From NCBI RefSeq assembly GCF_017562075.2, contig NC_054085.1, positions 24,244,433 through 24,308,432 of the forward strand: 64,000 bases of DNA, read 5' to 3'. The notes beneath the pieces were generated by a model. That model searched no databases, was not told where the DNA came from, and saw only the letters and a list, made by a program, of their open reading frames with translations. Positions 45,346-58,947 of this stretch are shown here, piece by piece; position 1 is the first letter of the stretch, and each line of letters starts with the position of its first letter. The translations under genes and the position numbers were made by a program. Source of the stretch: Anopheles merus (lineage: Eukaryota; Arthropoda; Insecta; Diptera; Culicidae).

Positions 45346-48300
45346 GTATTCCATCCAAAAAAAGACAGATAGGAACTTCAAACTTGTTATTCTCCATAAT
45401 CCTCGATCGCGTCCAATGTCTGTTAAATTGCGCATTTTGTGATTATCACTCAATTATTTCAACACCTCAACATCAACTCACACTTCAAAGATATTCCCTC
45501 GATTCCCCATTACCAGAGGTCTCTATAAAGTTAACTGCCGTTACTTCTTCATCCACCCACATACATTGAACGACCCAGCCAAAAGAACAGCAATTGAACT
45601 GCGCTCACCACGGGCCAGATGTTTCCCGATGGGGCCAATTACACTCATCCGTGCCTGCCGAGCCGAAAGTTCAACAGCCGGCTGATGTATGCACCGTATC
45701 TTAACCATCTTCTTCTGTCCGGGCTCTTATAAAATAAAGCAATAAACCACTCAAAACGGAACGGTTTGGTGAAAGAAATAAAAAGAGGAACCGGCATACA
45801 ACATATGCCCACGAGTTCGTTTCTGCTCCTTCTCCTGACCGATCATCATTTTAGACGAGCATACTCCTTTCTTTCTGCCTACCAACTCCCGAAAAGCAGC
45901 GTATCAATAAAATTAGCCATTTTATTGCCCATCGTTAAGCGCATGCTTATCAAACAAACCACCGTGTGCTGATGCCGCTGCTGCTGCTGCTGCAGATGAT
46001 CCCATCCAAAAATTAAGCTAATTGATACCGACGAAGGGGACGGATTAACGGATGGGAAGATAGAAACAAAAAAACACTCCCAAGAGAGCAAAAGAAAGGG
46101 CAAAATTAAACAAACAACGATCAGACGGCGGGACGACTTTGAAGCGCGCGTTGCGCAAACGAGTGACGGTCCCGCTGTGGCGGTAGACGCACGAGTCACC
46201 CTTTGCACCAACGTTCTCTACCTCTAAGACATCTAATCCCTCGGTACGATGTTTGGTCTAGTGTTGCTTGTGAAAGTGAAACCTCTTCAGTGTGTATTGG
46301 ATGCGTGTTTGAGCGCAGGAGGGTTCGCGCGACAAATTTATGACACGTTTCCAAATGTGTGATCCTCGCGTGTGCATACGCAGCGAGATGCACCACATCC
46401 ATAAAACACACCTGTCAAACGGTGAGATCGGTCCGTTCGGCTGAAGCCGATTCTCGCGGCTGTGCATTCGGTAGAAGAAAATGAATATATAGAATGGGTA
46501 TGTTAAGACCTATTTCCGTTGCTCTAGAATAGCCTATTCCTTGTCAAGAATAGCTTACGGGTAATGCAATTGATGTTCACATTCCTTTATACACACTGTT
46601 TAACGTTAAGATTACGTGATGTAATTGAACCTAAGTAACATTCCAACGGAGATATTGTAAAACAAAACCAAGATTGGGTTTCAGAAGATACCAACTATTC
46701 CAGTTTTTAGGTACAATCTTCAGAAATAAGATCTTCAGAAATAAGAGGATAATTTTCAGCCGTTTGAAACCATCAAAAATATGTGTAAATAGGTTAGACA
46801 ATAGACATGTGAAGTCGATAGAATTCAAACATCCTTATGTCCGTTAATTTGAAACTTCATCATATTTGACATTTATGTAAGTTAATAAGGCTAATTCGTT
46901 GAAATAAAATTATTCTGTTCAGCTTTTATTCTTCTCACGAAAAAAACATCCTTATTTCTAGCTGTCAAATTACGTGTACTTAATTTCAATCACAATCTGC
47001 ACTCGGGCAACGGTACCTACGCAATCAGGTTCACAGCAAACATACACATCACTCGTTACTACATTGTTACGCAATAGCAGTAGCGTAACGTATCGCGTGT
47101 CACATTATCGTCACTCCTCAAAAGCTGTCCCTCACTCTCACGCTGGCACAAATCACGGTCGAAGTCGAACGAACTTGAGAACCTGTTTGTCAAAAATATC
47201 ATTCCGAGGTAAATATTTAACTAAGCATGAGAAGGCAATCCAACGTCTTGGATTCTTGGAGAATCGCAGCTACCGGGGCGCTGAACGCAAACACATACTC
47301 ACTCCCGGCAAGAAGCAATTCAGTGGCGCGCGCGAGAGTGGAGTGAAAGAAATGTTGTACCGCGCATTGCAAGCACAAAAAGTACAACAAACAACAAACC
47401 GATCGATGGAAACCATGTTTGCGCAGAAGTTAGCCGAGGCGCTGTCGAGGCATCGAATTGGTTCTTTAGAGATTGTCATACTGTTGGCGTTAAGGAGTTG
47501 CTTTCACTCCGCTACAGAAAACAAGGAATGTCTCTGGTGATAGATGGGATAATTTGAACAGATCAAACATTTTTGGAAAGTGCAATTGCTACTTATGTTG
47601 ACAGAGCTGGTGTTAGGCAAGTAACATTATCAACAAATACAGAACGATGGTTAAAACCGGCTCCAAAACATAGCTTGCTACTGTTAATGTTTTCATTTTA
47701 CTATTAGGTATGTTAATTGAAGCACCGCTTCCAACGCGGCATTCTTCATTAGAAATTAAAATATTCACTACCACGGTACGCCCCCACGCTCGTCGTTCAC
47801 TTTCGGGGGAAAATTCAATCAATTATTATCGAAATGTGATACAAGGCACAAGGCACTTACATCAAAGGAAACCAGGGCCCACGCACTCAGAACGGCTCGC
47901 CATCTCGACCGGGTGCGCTCGTGGGCGACACGCGTTCTGTCGCCGGGCCTTTTTTCGCAAGCTTTTCGCTTGTCGAGCAGCCCATTTCGCCGTTCCACCG
48001 ATAGGGCACAAACGCCTGAGAGCAATTAAATCATTTCAAATTCAACAGTTTTGTCTGGATCTTGGCAGAAAAAAAAAAACGAAGAAGCAAACTGCGAAAC
48101 AGCATCAAACGTAACCGGCATCGAGTGTGTCCGGGCTTCGCAGAGCTCGCGGAGCGGTTTGAAGATAATTCGCGCGAAGTGGTGGCGTGGATCGTGGAAA
48201 CTCAAACAAATTTCGCAGGATAAGCTCGGCCGCGGGATAATGAAACACAAAGTAGCGTTCCGGTTTGGTGGTTCTCCTCCTCGCCGCACGACACGATTCG

Positions 48301-50367
48301 CACCAGCTGAAGGAGTCGGTGGGCGGTGTGTGGGAGGAGAGATTGGAATATTTCAACACGAAATTCCATAATCATAATCATAATTATTCACCAAAAACTT
48401 CAAACACACAAATCACGTTAACAAGAAGTGAGCGGAAGCGAGCCGCCGGTGGATTCCTCGAAGCGGATATACACTTCTTCCCATAATCAAACTTGTGCAT
48501 ATTTTTGCCTTCCAAACGCTCTCGCACGGACGGCCGGCGGAAGAGCGGACGGTGCTTTTCTTTGTTCTGCTAATGTCCAAGAAAAGATACACCAAGCATC
48601 CACCATGGGGAACGGGGGTAAGAGGGAGCCGAGGAGTTACGCAAAATAGTCGCTCGTTAGTCGCGAATCACAAAACGCGAAGAGGATTGGGTTTTCCCCA
48701 AAAAACCCTTCAAAGCGACTGTTTGGCTTGGGGTTTTTTCCTCAATATTTTGCCCTCTTTTTGCCCTGAACTGAACTCGAGTTTGACGTGTATCGCGCCA
48801 TCGCGCAATACGCAAATGCGATCGAAATGCGAAACGAGAAACGGAAGTGAGCTGTGAAAATGAGCCACATTGACGGCACTTCAACCGACAACCCAACACA
48901 CGCGCCATGGTAAACGGAAATATGAATGCCTAGCGCGTGGAGAAAGGCGCCTTACCAAAACGGCCCTTTCACTAACCGGGGCCGTTCGGGATGGTTGCAC
49001 AAGTACGGTCCCAAAGCAAGAGAGGGAGAAAGACAGACAGAGATGGTTCAAAGGATCGTACCGAAATTGACGAAACAAATTTGCGCTCGAAAGGAGCAAG
49101 GCCACCCTTGGTTCGAGGCGCGTAGGCAACCCGGGGAGATAGGTTGTTGGTCCTCCGCATTTCCACACTCCTTTCAGTGTGAGCATTCAGGTGGAACCCG
49201 AACGGTCGTACAAACAGCTTTCCTGTCCGCACACTGCCAAACGCCACTGCCATCATTATGACACGACACCGGTTCCTAGCTTTCTGGACAATTTGTGCTA
49301 AATTGAATGTTGTGGTTTTTCCACCCTCCCACTCCAAACTGAGCACGAAAAATAAAATCGATCGAACCAAACTCGCCCGAACAGTGTCCTTCCGGAAACT
49401 GTTTGTTTGGTTGGCTGGGGGGGGGCTGGGGAAGAAAATCGCGCTGAATCGATACGCACGCATACAGCAGAGGGGGTAGAGAAAAAGGAACGGCGCGCTT
49501 AACCCAAACCAAATGCCTTTTTTCCCGTTCGTCTCGGAATAGCGAAATACTTTTCCCGGGAACAAAAAGATCAAAGCGGTACTACCGCCCGCGAATGTTG
49601 TTTGTTGCGCGCTAGCAATAACAAGTTATTGTTTCAAGATAATTCTACACCGGCTGCGGAATGTGGGGCTTTTTTAGCGAGTACGGGGAAGTAGTTCAGG
49701 CGGTGGCTTGTAGGCACAGTTTCGGCTGGTCTGCAGTTCCCATTGGAACGCGGAAGAGCGGAATCCGTAGGCAAAGTGGAAATGAATAATTTTCGCAAAT
49801 ACTGCCCCCGCCGGATGGCTATCGGGACGGAAGCGTTCGAAATTTTATCATAAACGTGGATGGTGGCGGAAGCAAAACATCAAACAGGACCCGTTTCCCA
49901 TGGAGCGAGTATTTTTTAATTACAAAAATTCTTTACCCCGTGGCCCCGTCCTCTCTACCGATGATACTGGGAAATGAAATGGAAATCATTAAATCATTCA
50001 GCGGTTAATAGAGCAATGCCTAATTAGCTTCCGTTCCTCTGTTTGGCAAGGATACCATTTAACAATTGCAGGATTTTAAGCTTTTTCTCGAAATGGACAA
50101 ATCTTAGAATAAATGTTTAATATTCTAAATTTTAAAATAAACTATAGAAAATATATTAAAAAAGAAAACGAGTGGCAATGATTCTCTTACAATATGATAA
50201 GAATAATCCCACTGATTACAGTCCTTACTGCCAACGAGAGAAAATATTTCCGCACGAAGTTTTTTATTTTATTCCAACATTATGTATATTTTATAAATAT
50301 ATAAAATTTTATAATAATTTTAATTAGATCCAGATTCGGTTTAAGACTCGGGTTACGTGTTTTCTGC
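45346..50367. other. Noncoding sequence, no gene recognised
   Basis: Contains a CTG run at about 45973-45992 and a perfect 15-bp tandem duplication of ATCTTCAGAAATAAG at 46716-46745. AT-rich stretches lie at 46480-46980 and 50040-50340; a G9 run lies near 49417-49425. Longer open frames (188 codons at 46974-47540 from a GTG; 200 codons on the minus strand at 48972-49574) show no known domain and overlap other open frames. Confidence 0.55.
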
Positions 50368-51065
50368 GTTAGGACTAGTGTTGGGTAAATCTTGTTCAGA
50401 TTCATGAATCTGAATGAATCATTGAAAAGATTCAATGAATCTGTAAAGATTCATCAATCTCCTAATATTCTTGAATCACTAAAGATTGATGAATCTCAAA
50501 AGACTCATGAATCTCGAAAGATTTATGAATTTCAAAAGATTCATATCTCTAGAGATTCAAGAATCTCATGAGATTCATACATCTACTTCATTTTGAAGCA
50601 ACAACCTACATGGTCATGTCATCCTATACAGGCTTTCGAAACTTCTTGGCAAGTCCACGCAGCCGGAAAGTTTATTTTGCTACGGGAAGTGGTCCATGCG
50701 CGACTTTAAGCCACGACGAGTTTAAGATGTTGGGGATGTTGTTTGGTGAGATCTCAATAATTTGAAAATCATACATCTCTAAAGATTCATGAATTCCTGG
50801 AGATATATGAATTTTAATGGATTTATTACTCTTTTAGATTCATGAATCTTTAAAAATTCATATATCTTTTGCAATAAATTTATAAATCATAAATCCTTCA
50901 TAAATTCATAAATCCTTGGCGATTCATGAATCTTTAAAAATTTATGAATCTTTAGAAAATCATGAATCTTTGAAGAGTCGAATCGAGATTCGAATCACTC
51001 ATCACTGAAGATTTATATGAATGAATCTCATCGAAAGAGTCATGAAACCCAACACTAGTTCGGAC
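50368..51065 (-). mobile_element. Complete non-autonomous hAT-like element with target-site duplication
   Basis: The terminal inverted repeats TAGTGTTGGGT (50376-50386) and ACCCAACACTA (51047-51057) are perfect over 11 bp. They are flanked by GTTAGGAC (50368-50375) and GTTCGGAC (51058-51065), an 8-bp target duplication with one mismatch. Both fit the nTnnnnAn target consensus known for Ac-type hAT elements, and the TAGTG terminus fits hAT ends. The 682-bp interior has no transposase. It consists of two arms full of GATTCATGAATCT-type units around a SINE-related core on the minus strand. The copy at 1-443 is a second member in opposite orientation. Confidence 0.88.
50595..50735 (-). mobile_element. 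SINE-related core of the complete hAT-like element
   Basis: Read on the minus strand it contains CGCGCATGGACCACTTCCCG, CTTTCCGGCTGCGTGG and GCCTGTATAGG, collinear with 95-240. The region matching the B box at 112-121 has decayed here to GGCTTAAAGTC (around 50704-50713), so this copy is unlikely to be transcribed by polymerase III. Confidence 0.6.
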
Positions 51066-52651
51066 ACACGGAACTGTGGGCATCACAACAAGATGGTAAT
51101 GCCCGGAAACTAGGAACCATCGCCATTGGTTATATACTCCCCCATTACCTTTTGCGTTATTTTATTGCAGAAAGCGTTTTATTTAAAATCCTTTTAGTTG
51201 TTTTTCGCTCTTGTTTCCCTCCGAAACAGTGTGAGAAGAACAACAGAAGCCCTTTGGTGGGGTTCAAATGAGCAACATTAAATAATGCAGAGCGATACAT
51301 TTGACGCGATTGATACCATCCCTTACAAAGATGGATAATAAAATGTTACAGAGGATGCTTTTATTTCCAATTGGAATAAATTAACCAATTCAAAATTTTT
51401 TAAACAGGAAAAAGTAAAAAAAGTAGTTATGTTGGTATTCTAAAAAACATGATTCAATAAAAGAAGTGTAATTCTCGTTAACATTCCAGCATAAAAACTA
51501 AATTTACATCGATGTTAATCATGGTAAATCATTAAATCAAGTTATGTTTGTGCACACACATTTTGAAACTCACTGTACACAAAGTGGTTGAACATTGAAC
51601 AGCATTAATTTAACGCACAATTCACCGCCCCATTTGAGAGGTGGCAAAAAGGTCACCCCCCAAAGGTTGCATTCTGAACGATGCCGATTTATGCAATTAT
51701 TTGTATAATTTGTTAATTATGCAATTTAATCGCCGCTTTTTTCCGATCCACAACAGTTCCTAGCGTTTCAACTGATTTTATGTTTTGTGCTATCGAACGA
51801 TGCCAAAACTAATCGATGAGGGAAGACACACACACACACCTCCCACTACGGCGACGAACCATTGTAAAAAGCATACATATTTTATTACATTAAAGCTAAT
51901 CTAGCGTGCGTAAACGAAATGCACAGCTACACCATCTCCAATCCACCCGCAATGGACCCAAACTCTAGCTCTGTGTATTTTAAATCTCAACTCAAATTGC
52001 ATTGTTTGTTTAAACGAGTTTTGCTGCGGATGGGAAAAGCTGGAAGAGTCTAAACAAAAAAATGAATGCTCCAATGCTATTTGCAGCGCTGGTAAAGCAT
52101 AAAAATGCACTTAAACATGTTTGCATAGCGCTAGAGCGTAGTTCGCACCGAGCAGGCAGCGAGAGCGCGCGTGAAATTGGAATATAACTAGTTGACAATT
52201 GCGTGCAAGCGAGTAACGTTGTGTGTGCGCGGGCGCATGTGTGTGTGTGTATGTTTGTGTTAGCAAAATGAGCAAATAATCAATGCCATTTATTGCTCCG
52301 GGGCGACATAACGGGGCGTGCAATTTAATGGAAAACAAATAAATCCATGAATCATTTGCCCATTACACGGGAGTGCCGGAGTTTAGATCGCATCATTAAC
52401 GAGCGGGGTGACTGTGTGTGTGTGTGGCTGTGAGTAGGGGAAAGCGTGTTTGTGAGGCGACAATTTATGGCGACAAACAAACATGCGCTCTCATTTTCAT
52501 CCGAGTGCCAAACCAAATTTGATGCTCGTTTCGATTTGATTTCGCCTTGCTTCACATTTCCACAACGCACATCCTAATGCAAAAGACTGCGACCAACGAC
52601 CTCTAACACGTCGATTAACCGTGCAGAAGTTGAACGGGATACGCTTCGAAA
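51066..52651. other. Noncoding sequence, no gene recognised
   Basis: Mostly AT-rich to about 51900. The direct repeat ATGCAATT occurs at about 51693 and 51718 with TAATTA between. Short CA and GT tracts lie at about 51828-51839, 52238-52250 and 52411-52424. No coding signal was recognised. Confidence 0.55.
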
Positions 52652-53107
52652 ATGAGTTTACACGATGATTTACACGAATGGGTCCTTGAGCTTGGCGGAG
52701 CCCCGGCTTTAAACCATCATCTCAGCTCGCAGCAAAAGGCCTCAGCTGGTGCAGGCATGCAATCATCCGTCAACAGCAGCCATAACATCCATTTTGCCCC
52801 GCGCGCTGGTTCCCTGCAGAACAAAAGCCCGTCTAGAGAGTGGCACACAGGAGGAGAAAAATCGCCCATCGAACCATGCAAACAATCATCCTTCATTGTC
52901 TCGTCTCGGGATAAAGCGAACTGTGGCCCAAAGCGGCAGCCGAATGGGAGTTCTTACTTTAACACCATTTTTCACTCCAGTTCCGCTTTACCAGCGTGGT
53001 GCTCGATACACACCACATTATGGAGGCAAGTCCCCTCTCGTTTGGGCAAGTCTTATTTCCGATCCAAGCAGTCGGATGTGAATGGGAGAGCTAGTTCGTT
53101 GGAGTAG
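52652..53107 (+). CDS. Weak candidate open frame, 151 codons, function unknown
   Basis: The ATG at 52652 lies in the context CGAAAATGAG, close to the favoured insect start context. An in-frame TGA lies about 18 bases upstream, so the frame is complete as read, ending in TAG at 53105-53107. The predicted product is Ser-rich, starts with an acidic segment (MSLHDDLHEWVLELGG), and has no signal peptide, membrane segment or motif I recognise. Third-position composition is not clearly biased, and an overlapping frame (52749-53081) is also open. It could be a single-exon gene, an exon, or chance; chance is the most likely. Confidence 0.15.
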   Translation: MSLHDDLHEWVLELGGAPALNHHLSSQQKASAGAGMQSSVNSSHNIHFAPRAGSLQNKSPSREWHTGGEKSPIEPCKQSSFIVSSRDKANCGPKRQPNGSSYFNTIFHSSSALPAWCSIHTTLWRQVPSRLGKSYFRSKQSDVNGRASSLE

Positions 53108-56100
53108 ACCGCGGGAGCAGGCAGAGTAACAAACAAAGCACCAACATCTAAACCCTCTCCAGGCGAAGGTTGAAGAAAAGAACCAAGAACCCTTTCGAGA
53201 CAAACCATAATTCCCCCGAGTTGATCTCGGTGACCTATTGGAGGGTTATTTGTGTGTGTGTGCGCTAAGACCTCGAGGTTCGCCAAGTGGAGGCTCGGTA
53301 TCGTTTCCGTAGCCCCTTTACAAAGGCAGCTGTGCGTGGGTTTTGTGTACCGGTGAGCACTTGAGCCGGGCCCGCGAGCATTCATTTGTCAACTCTGCCC
53401 CGTGTCGTACGGGATTTTGTGTTTTTTTATACGCTACACCTGGGTTCGCCACTACACTTTGGGAAGCTGTACGGGACCGCTACACCAGAGCAAAGGAAGG
53501 AACCCTTAACGGTTGTTAAGTATGAGCGTTGTACTGATTTACAGAAGAAATCCATTTAAGCAGATCCAAGCAAACGAAAGAACCGCTCACATGATCTATA
53601 TCGTTTTGCCCTTTTCCGTGAGCGGTGAATAAAGCGAAGCTAGAAAACCAACTTCTTCGAGACAAGATCGAAAGCGACAAATTTGATTTCATCAAAACCA
53701 AGAACATCGGTATCTTTTTAATACTTTTTTCTCTTCACCCACCAGCGAGGACTATAAGACCAGAGAAGAAAGCTTTGGAGATTTTCCCACTTTCAACTTC
53801 TTTTAGCTAACGCTGTGATTGCGGACCCAACCACGGGTGCTGGCTTGATTGCCTTTCTGATCTTGTTCGGTTGGAGGCAAATTGTCGTCGGTAGGACAAA
53901 GTTTTCATTCGAAATCTCCAGGGGATGAGCGGACGTGTTGAGTCTGGGTAATAATAATGGTGTGCAAAGAATCAACTCGAGCGAGTGTTATTTGTTGTCT
54001 GATTTGTTTCGTTTTGTGCCAACCGACGGTGGAACGACAAAGATACAACTGTTGCCTAGCCCTTTGCCAAGATGTACAAGTTTTTATTGAAAAATTTAAA
54101 TATTCATGACAGTCAGACATGCATTGGAGTTTTGTTGGTAAAACTTCGTCAGTAACCATTAATAATGCTAGAGAACACAACCAAGTCTACATCACGTTTT
54201 GGATGTCTAGAATTTTGAATCTTTTCATTCAACGCTATGAAATGTATGAAATTAACACAGGGACATTGAAAGTCTTTAACGAGCTTCCAAGCAATTCTCA
54301 CTGTTTCATTTCGAAAATAGCTAAAGGTTCGAACCAACTCCTCAATGCGATAAGATTAGCAGAATTAATGACTCCTGCTCGCTCGATCGATCTCGCTGCT
54401 CCAACGCCTCTCTCTTTCTCTCAATAACCTCGATAAGATGTTTGCACCGCAAGAACCTCACCCAATTTTTGGGCTGTATTTTTTCCAACCTCGGGATGAA
54501 ATATTGTTCACCAAGTTCGTGTTTCACCCCTGCATCCCACAGTCTTCCCTACCGTCGTCATTTCAAATCTAACGGGGATTTTCACAGCGCCCCCGTCTCG
54601 TTGATAACGGAAGGAAACATATCATCATAAATCACTGCCGTTCCTCCAAGACGAACTGATCGCGCGCGCGCTCTCTCTCTACTTCACTCACTCCCATATT
54701 CCCTCTTTCCCAACGATACTTTGTTTCCGGTTTTATCGCCCTCAGCTGGACGCGCTTGTGGTTTCGGGAGTTTCGGGAGCAATGTAGCTGATGAAGCTGA
54801 CGGTTTACTGAAGGTTGAGTGTCGAGCATGTTGCTACTCACCCAGACTAACCGAACCCACCCAGGACGGTAAAGTTTTATGGGAGAAGTTATCAAAAAGT
54901 TTGAATTGAATCCATGATATCCTCAATTTGGAATTAATTTCCCTAACCGCGAATCACGAGAGTGAACGAACGGCAACACGCTGAATAGGTGAAAATTGCG
55001 CCCGGTTGCTGACGATGATGGTGGGGGCAGTGTGATGATGGGCATGATCGATTTCAACGCAAGCTTAATGCACTGCAAACTGGAACGTTCTTACTTGGCC
55101 GAATGTCTGAGGAATATTTTCCAAACTGGACTCTAAAGAAGAAACCACCGGAGTTAGACGGCATTGCTAACAGTACCGAGACACATTACTCTCTAGGGAC
55201 GGCAAGCCTAACGACTTGGGTGACATCTTGTCCATTAGGACTTTTTAATGGAATGGTTGTAAATGGAAATCGGTTTGAAAGTTTCGGCCACATAACGAAT
55301 TCTCTGTATATCTGAGCGAGGGGACGTTAATTGCAAAATCATATCTACTGTCAAGCAAGCTAAAATTGTATGACGCATGATTGTGGGGTACGATTTTAAT
55401 GCTACCTCCCAAAGGACATTCCAATTTTCATTCGTGTTGATGCTGACTCATACAAAAGATGGAAATAATGAATAGATTCAATCATCTTGATTGCAATTTT
55501 GTATAAAGATATGAAGACCTAGATAGTAATCCATTTAATGAAAAAAGTTATAAAACATGAAACATTTCTTAGCACTCTGAATATTAGGATGTACCGGGAA
55601 GCATCATAAAAAGTGGATACAACTTTATCCGTTTTAATCCGAATATTCCACATTTGCACTTTGTTGGTTTACGCCGGAACCCAACAGAAGTACGCCCTGT
55701 ATAATCTCTCTGCATAATTAACCTCCAGCAACATTGCTTTACCGGTAAGCTGTTAAGAGCTCAAATAGTGCAATGGCGCAAATCCGATGCTCCAAAGCGC
55801 GAAAAACATGACAATAAAATATCCCCCAAATAGCTAGATTCCCGGTTGTTGCACCACTTATAAACACTTACCTGCAACTGGTGATAGTTTCCGCATGACA
55901 CACCACCGTGATTTCCACTGAAAAAGGGGAATTCAAGGAAAAGTTGGGGAAGGGAAAGGTACAAAAATAAATTCATTAAATTCAATGCACTCTCTTTCGC
56001 TGAAGAGCCCTCTTCGCGTGGTACCTGGGAATGAAGCACATTGCAGACAACAACACATTTTGCTCGGGGTAGTACAATAACGACGATGTCGACAAGTTAG

Positions 56101-58912
56101 CACTGCTGCTACGTACTTTGGAGCTGGTTCATAACCAAAACTCTGGGTGGCTATAATCTGTGTCCATAGTTTCGGTGCAAAACACACACTCAAAAAAACG
56201 TCCTCCATGAAATAACATCCTAAAATCACATCAAATCCTTGTTTTTATCCCACACACTCACATACCCTTGCGCTGTGTTGTAGGCACTGATTTTGCCAAC
56301 TGACCGCAATGAGTTGGTGGAATACGCTTTCCAACACAGTAACCGCCGGGTGGACTGTTAGCTAATACAAACATGCACAATGCTACAGCTCGTGGACAAT
56401 CTGTTCACCGTACAGCCCATACTTCTGCCCTTGCTAGACCTGGTACGCCTGAAAGCTGACGCGCCCCTATAAAACAAACTCACACAGGTACAAACCCCGC
56501 AGGAATACAATTCCAAAGCGAAGGTGGTAAGTTGAGGAGCCAATCCCACATTTTAAAACAAACAAGTGCATGTTTTTGGAAAAGCCGCTCGAGTAACAGC
56601 AACCAGTTGGGCGAAAAATAATAAACGGATTTCCCGATCACTCTCACCCCTGTGCTTTTCAGCTGCCACCGGGTCTACACTCACACTCTGCATTAATAAA
56701 GGCAGTTGGGCAGGCAGTTGCTAAACGCCATACCCACTCCTTACCACGCTAAAACGGTAGGACAAATCTCAGGAAACAACAACATGAAATGCAATAAAAA
56801 TTTCAAATTTATTAGCACTACCGCTTCGCTCATGTTGCTCTTTACCGGTGGGGGATCCGTGCTGGCGACCATAATGTCAACACGTACACAGATTCGTTCC
56901 TTCTACCCCTTCATGCCCACGCTTGGGTGCAAACTTTGAAGACCAACTTGGGGTAAAGTGTACCACCAATTTTGTTTCGCCACCTTTGCAGCGGAGAGTG
57001 CACTGTGTATCGTGGTAACATGGGCACTCCCACTGCCACCGCTGGAGCAGGTATCAGCAGCACGGGCAGCAGCAGAACATTAGCGTGCACTAAACTCACC
57101 GGTTGTAGTACATTGTATCCTTGCACCGTGGGACACTATTACGTTTGCAGGGGAGAGAGAATTGCATACAACCCATTTTACATTCCTCGTCCCCGTGATG
57201 TCTGTGCAGTGGAGACAACTAGGATTCTCACAAAATTGCCCATAGATCACCAACATTTTCGGGAACACGTCCTACCGTATGCAGAAGAGGAAAGTGGAAG
57301 CTATGGAAGCGACGAGTCTAAAGCCCACAATATATTCCTTGAACAAACACAGAGTATAGGGGAGAAATTGGTGGATACATCGCCGTCTGACTTGATGTAA
57401 ATATTATAGCTACATTACAGGTCTGCTTGTCTCAGTCTTCACAAATGGGAAAGGGAAGAGACATATGCAACTTGAAATTTTGTGATATTACAACGAGCAA
57501 GAAATGTTTGCCGAACAGTCTCCGAATGGTCTGCCACTTCAATCTGGGACACTACTTAACGATGGTGTGTGTTTAACAGATATGCTTCAGCAGATTTGCA
57601 AACGAAAAGCAAACAACTTCAGGCACTACAATAATGTGTGTTGTGAAGAATGAACACTGTTAATAATGCACTAGATATTCTACAATTCTCAAAAGACATC
57701 TTAAACTTTTTGAAACACAATTCAGTGTACAGAAAAACATCATCAAATAAAGATGATCTTGAGGACTTCAACATTTTATATATGAACATTCATTGTTCAG
57801 AGGACAATTGTACAGAAGTTTTTCCAGTACCAAGGTTCAATTATCGTCCAAATTATCCCAAACTATTTGGTTGGTTTGATTAATATACTCCCAGAAACTC
57901 GGGTCGTTACAGAAAAAGCTAAAATATACATTCTAGCACGTGTGATCCTAGTATTGCCAAGCCTATTTCTGAAATCTGTCCGTGATTTACACGACCATCA
58001 TCATTCATCACACAAACCCTGCCTGCATCTGTCGCTCGCCGGTAGTACTATTTTCAATTTCAAACACAGTTCCACCGGCTAGTATCGATGGGGTACGCTC
58101 GTCCACAATTCCAAGTCGTACCTTTTACATCCCATTATGTATCATCCTCACCGGCACGCAGGCATTCAAATCATCGCCATCGGTACGTGATCCATCGCTT
58201 TGCATCGCTAAAAAGGATCCCTGCTAGGTCCGGCCGAGGAGCAAACTCGCCGAGATACACTGCTGGATGCCAGATATCGCTCGTTCAGCACGATATACTC
58301 ACCAGCTGCTGTGTTCGCTGTTCGCTGCGCTCAGAATACACAATTGCCTCCAAATCCAAACGCATCGCTTTTAATGCTAATCGAATTCCGTTTCCGAAGC
58401 TATTCACCATCCGCTCACCGTTACCGTTCCCATACTTGTGCATGTGATTATGAAGATCTTTCGTGGAGTAAATCTATGTTCTCCAAGCCGGCACACAGCA
58501 TCCAGGGATTCATTGAACTTGAGAATCAATCGATCGAACCCGTTTTCCGTAGGGTATTGACGCCTAGAAGACCCGCATTACTCATCTTAGATGCTGCCCA
58601 TTTTGTGGCAATCAAATTGCCATTCCGATTGTGTGCATGGCAATGAAAACTCTCCAGTCCCCTCTGGGGTTTGTGCTCCGTTCGGTCACCAGCTGTTTTT
58701 ATTATACGAAAGACCACGGAGGCCGTTCCGAATGCCGGTATTGGGTGTGGCGCTAGGTGTTTTGCGCTGGAATACTTCCTCAATTGAAGGAGGCTTTCCA
58801 CTAGATGGAGAGATTCCAATAGTGATTATTGCTGCACGTGATAGATTAAGAGTTGATAATCAAATTACGACTTGTCCTTTGGTAGTCGAGCGACAGAGAG
58901 AAACAGGTAGAT

Positions 58913-58914
<2 letters not shown>
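53108..58914. other. Noncoding sequence, no gene recognised
   Basis: Mixed sequence. CGCGCGCGCGC followed by a CT tract lies at about 54661-54680. The frames at 56706-56939 and 56972-57400 (142 codons) are adjacent but in different frames and show no recognised domain. 55320-55640 and 57410-57900 are AT-rich. No transposon ends or tRNA cloverleaf were found; GGTTCGAACC at 54326-54335 lacks a surrounding tRNA. Confidence 0.5.

Positions 58915-58944
<30 letters not shown>
58915..58944. repeat. (AG)n microsatellite
   Basis: Fifteen uninterrupted AG units followed by ATCGATAGAGAG. Accounts for the Ser-Leu repeats in the minus-strand frame across it. Confidence 0.95.

Positions 58945-58947
<3 letters not shown>

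Noticed and set aside
46716..46745. 15-bp perfect tandem duplication ATCTTCAGAAATAAG
   Set aside because: Only two units; most simply a local slippage duplication, not an array or an insertion mark.
46974..47540. 188-codon plus-strand frame
   Set aside because: Starts with GTG and its first internal ATG leaves only 62 codons. No domain and no clear codon bias.
48972..49574. 200-codon minus-strand frame
   Set aside because: No known domain, overlapped by other open frames on both strands in GC-rich DNA.
54326..54335. GGTTCGAACC, a perfect tRNA B-box-like sequence
   Set aside because: No A box at the right distance and no acceptor or anticodon stem around it. The sequence is also simply palindromic.
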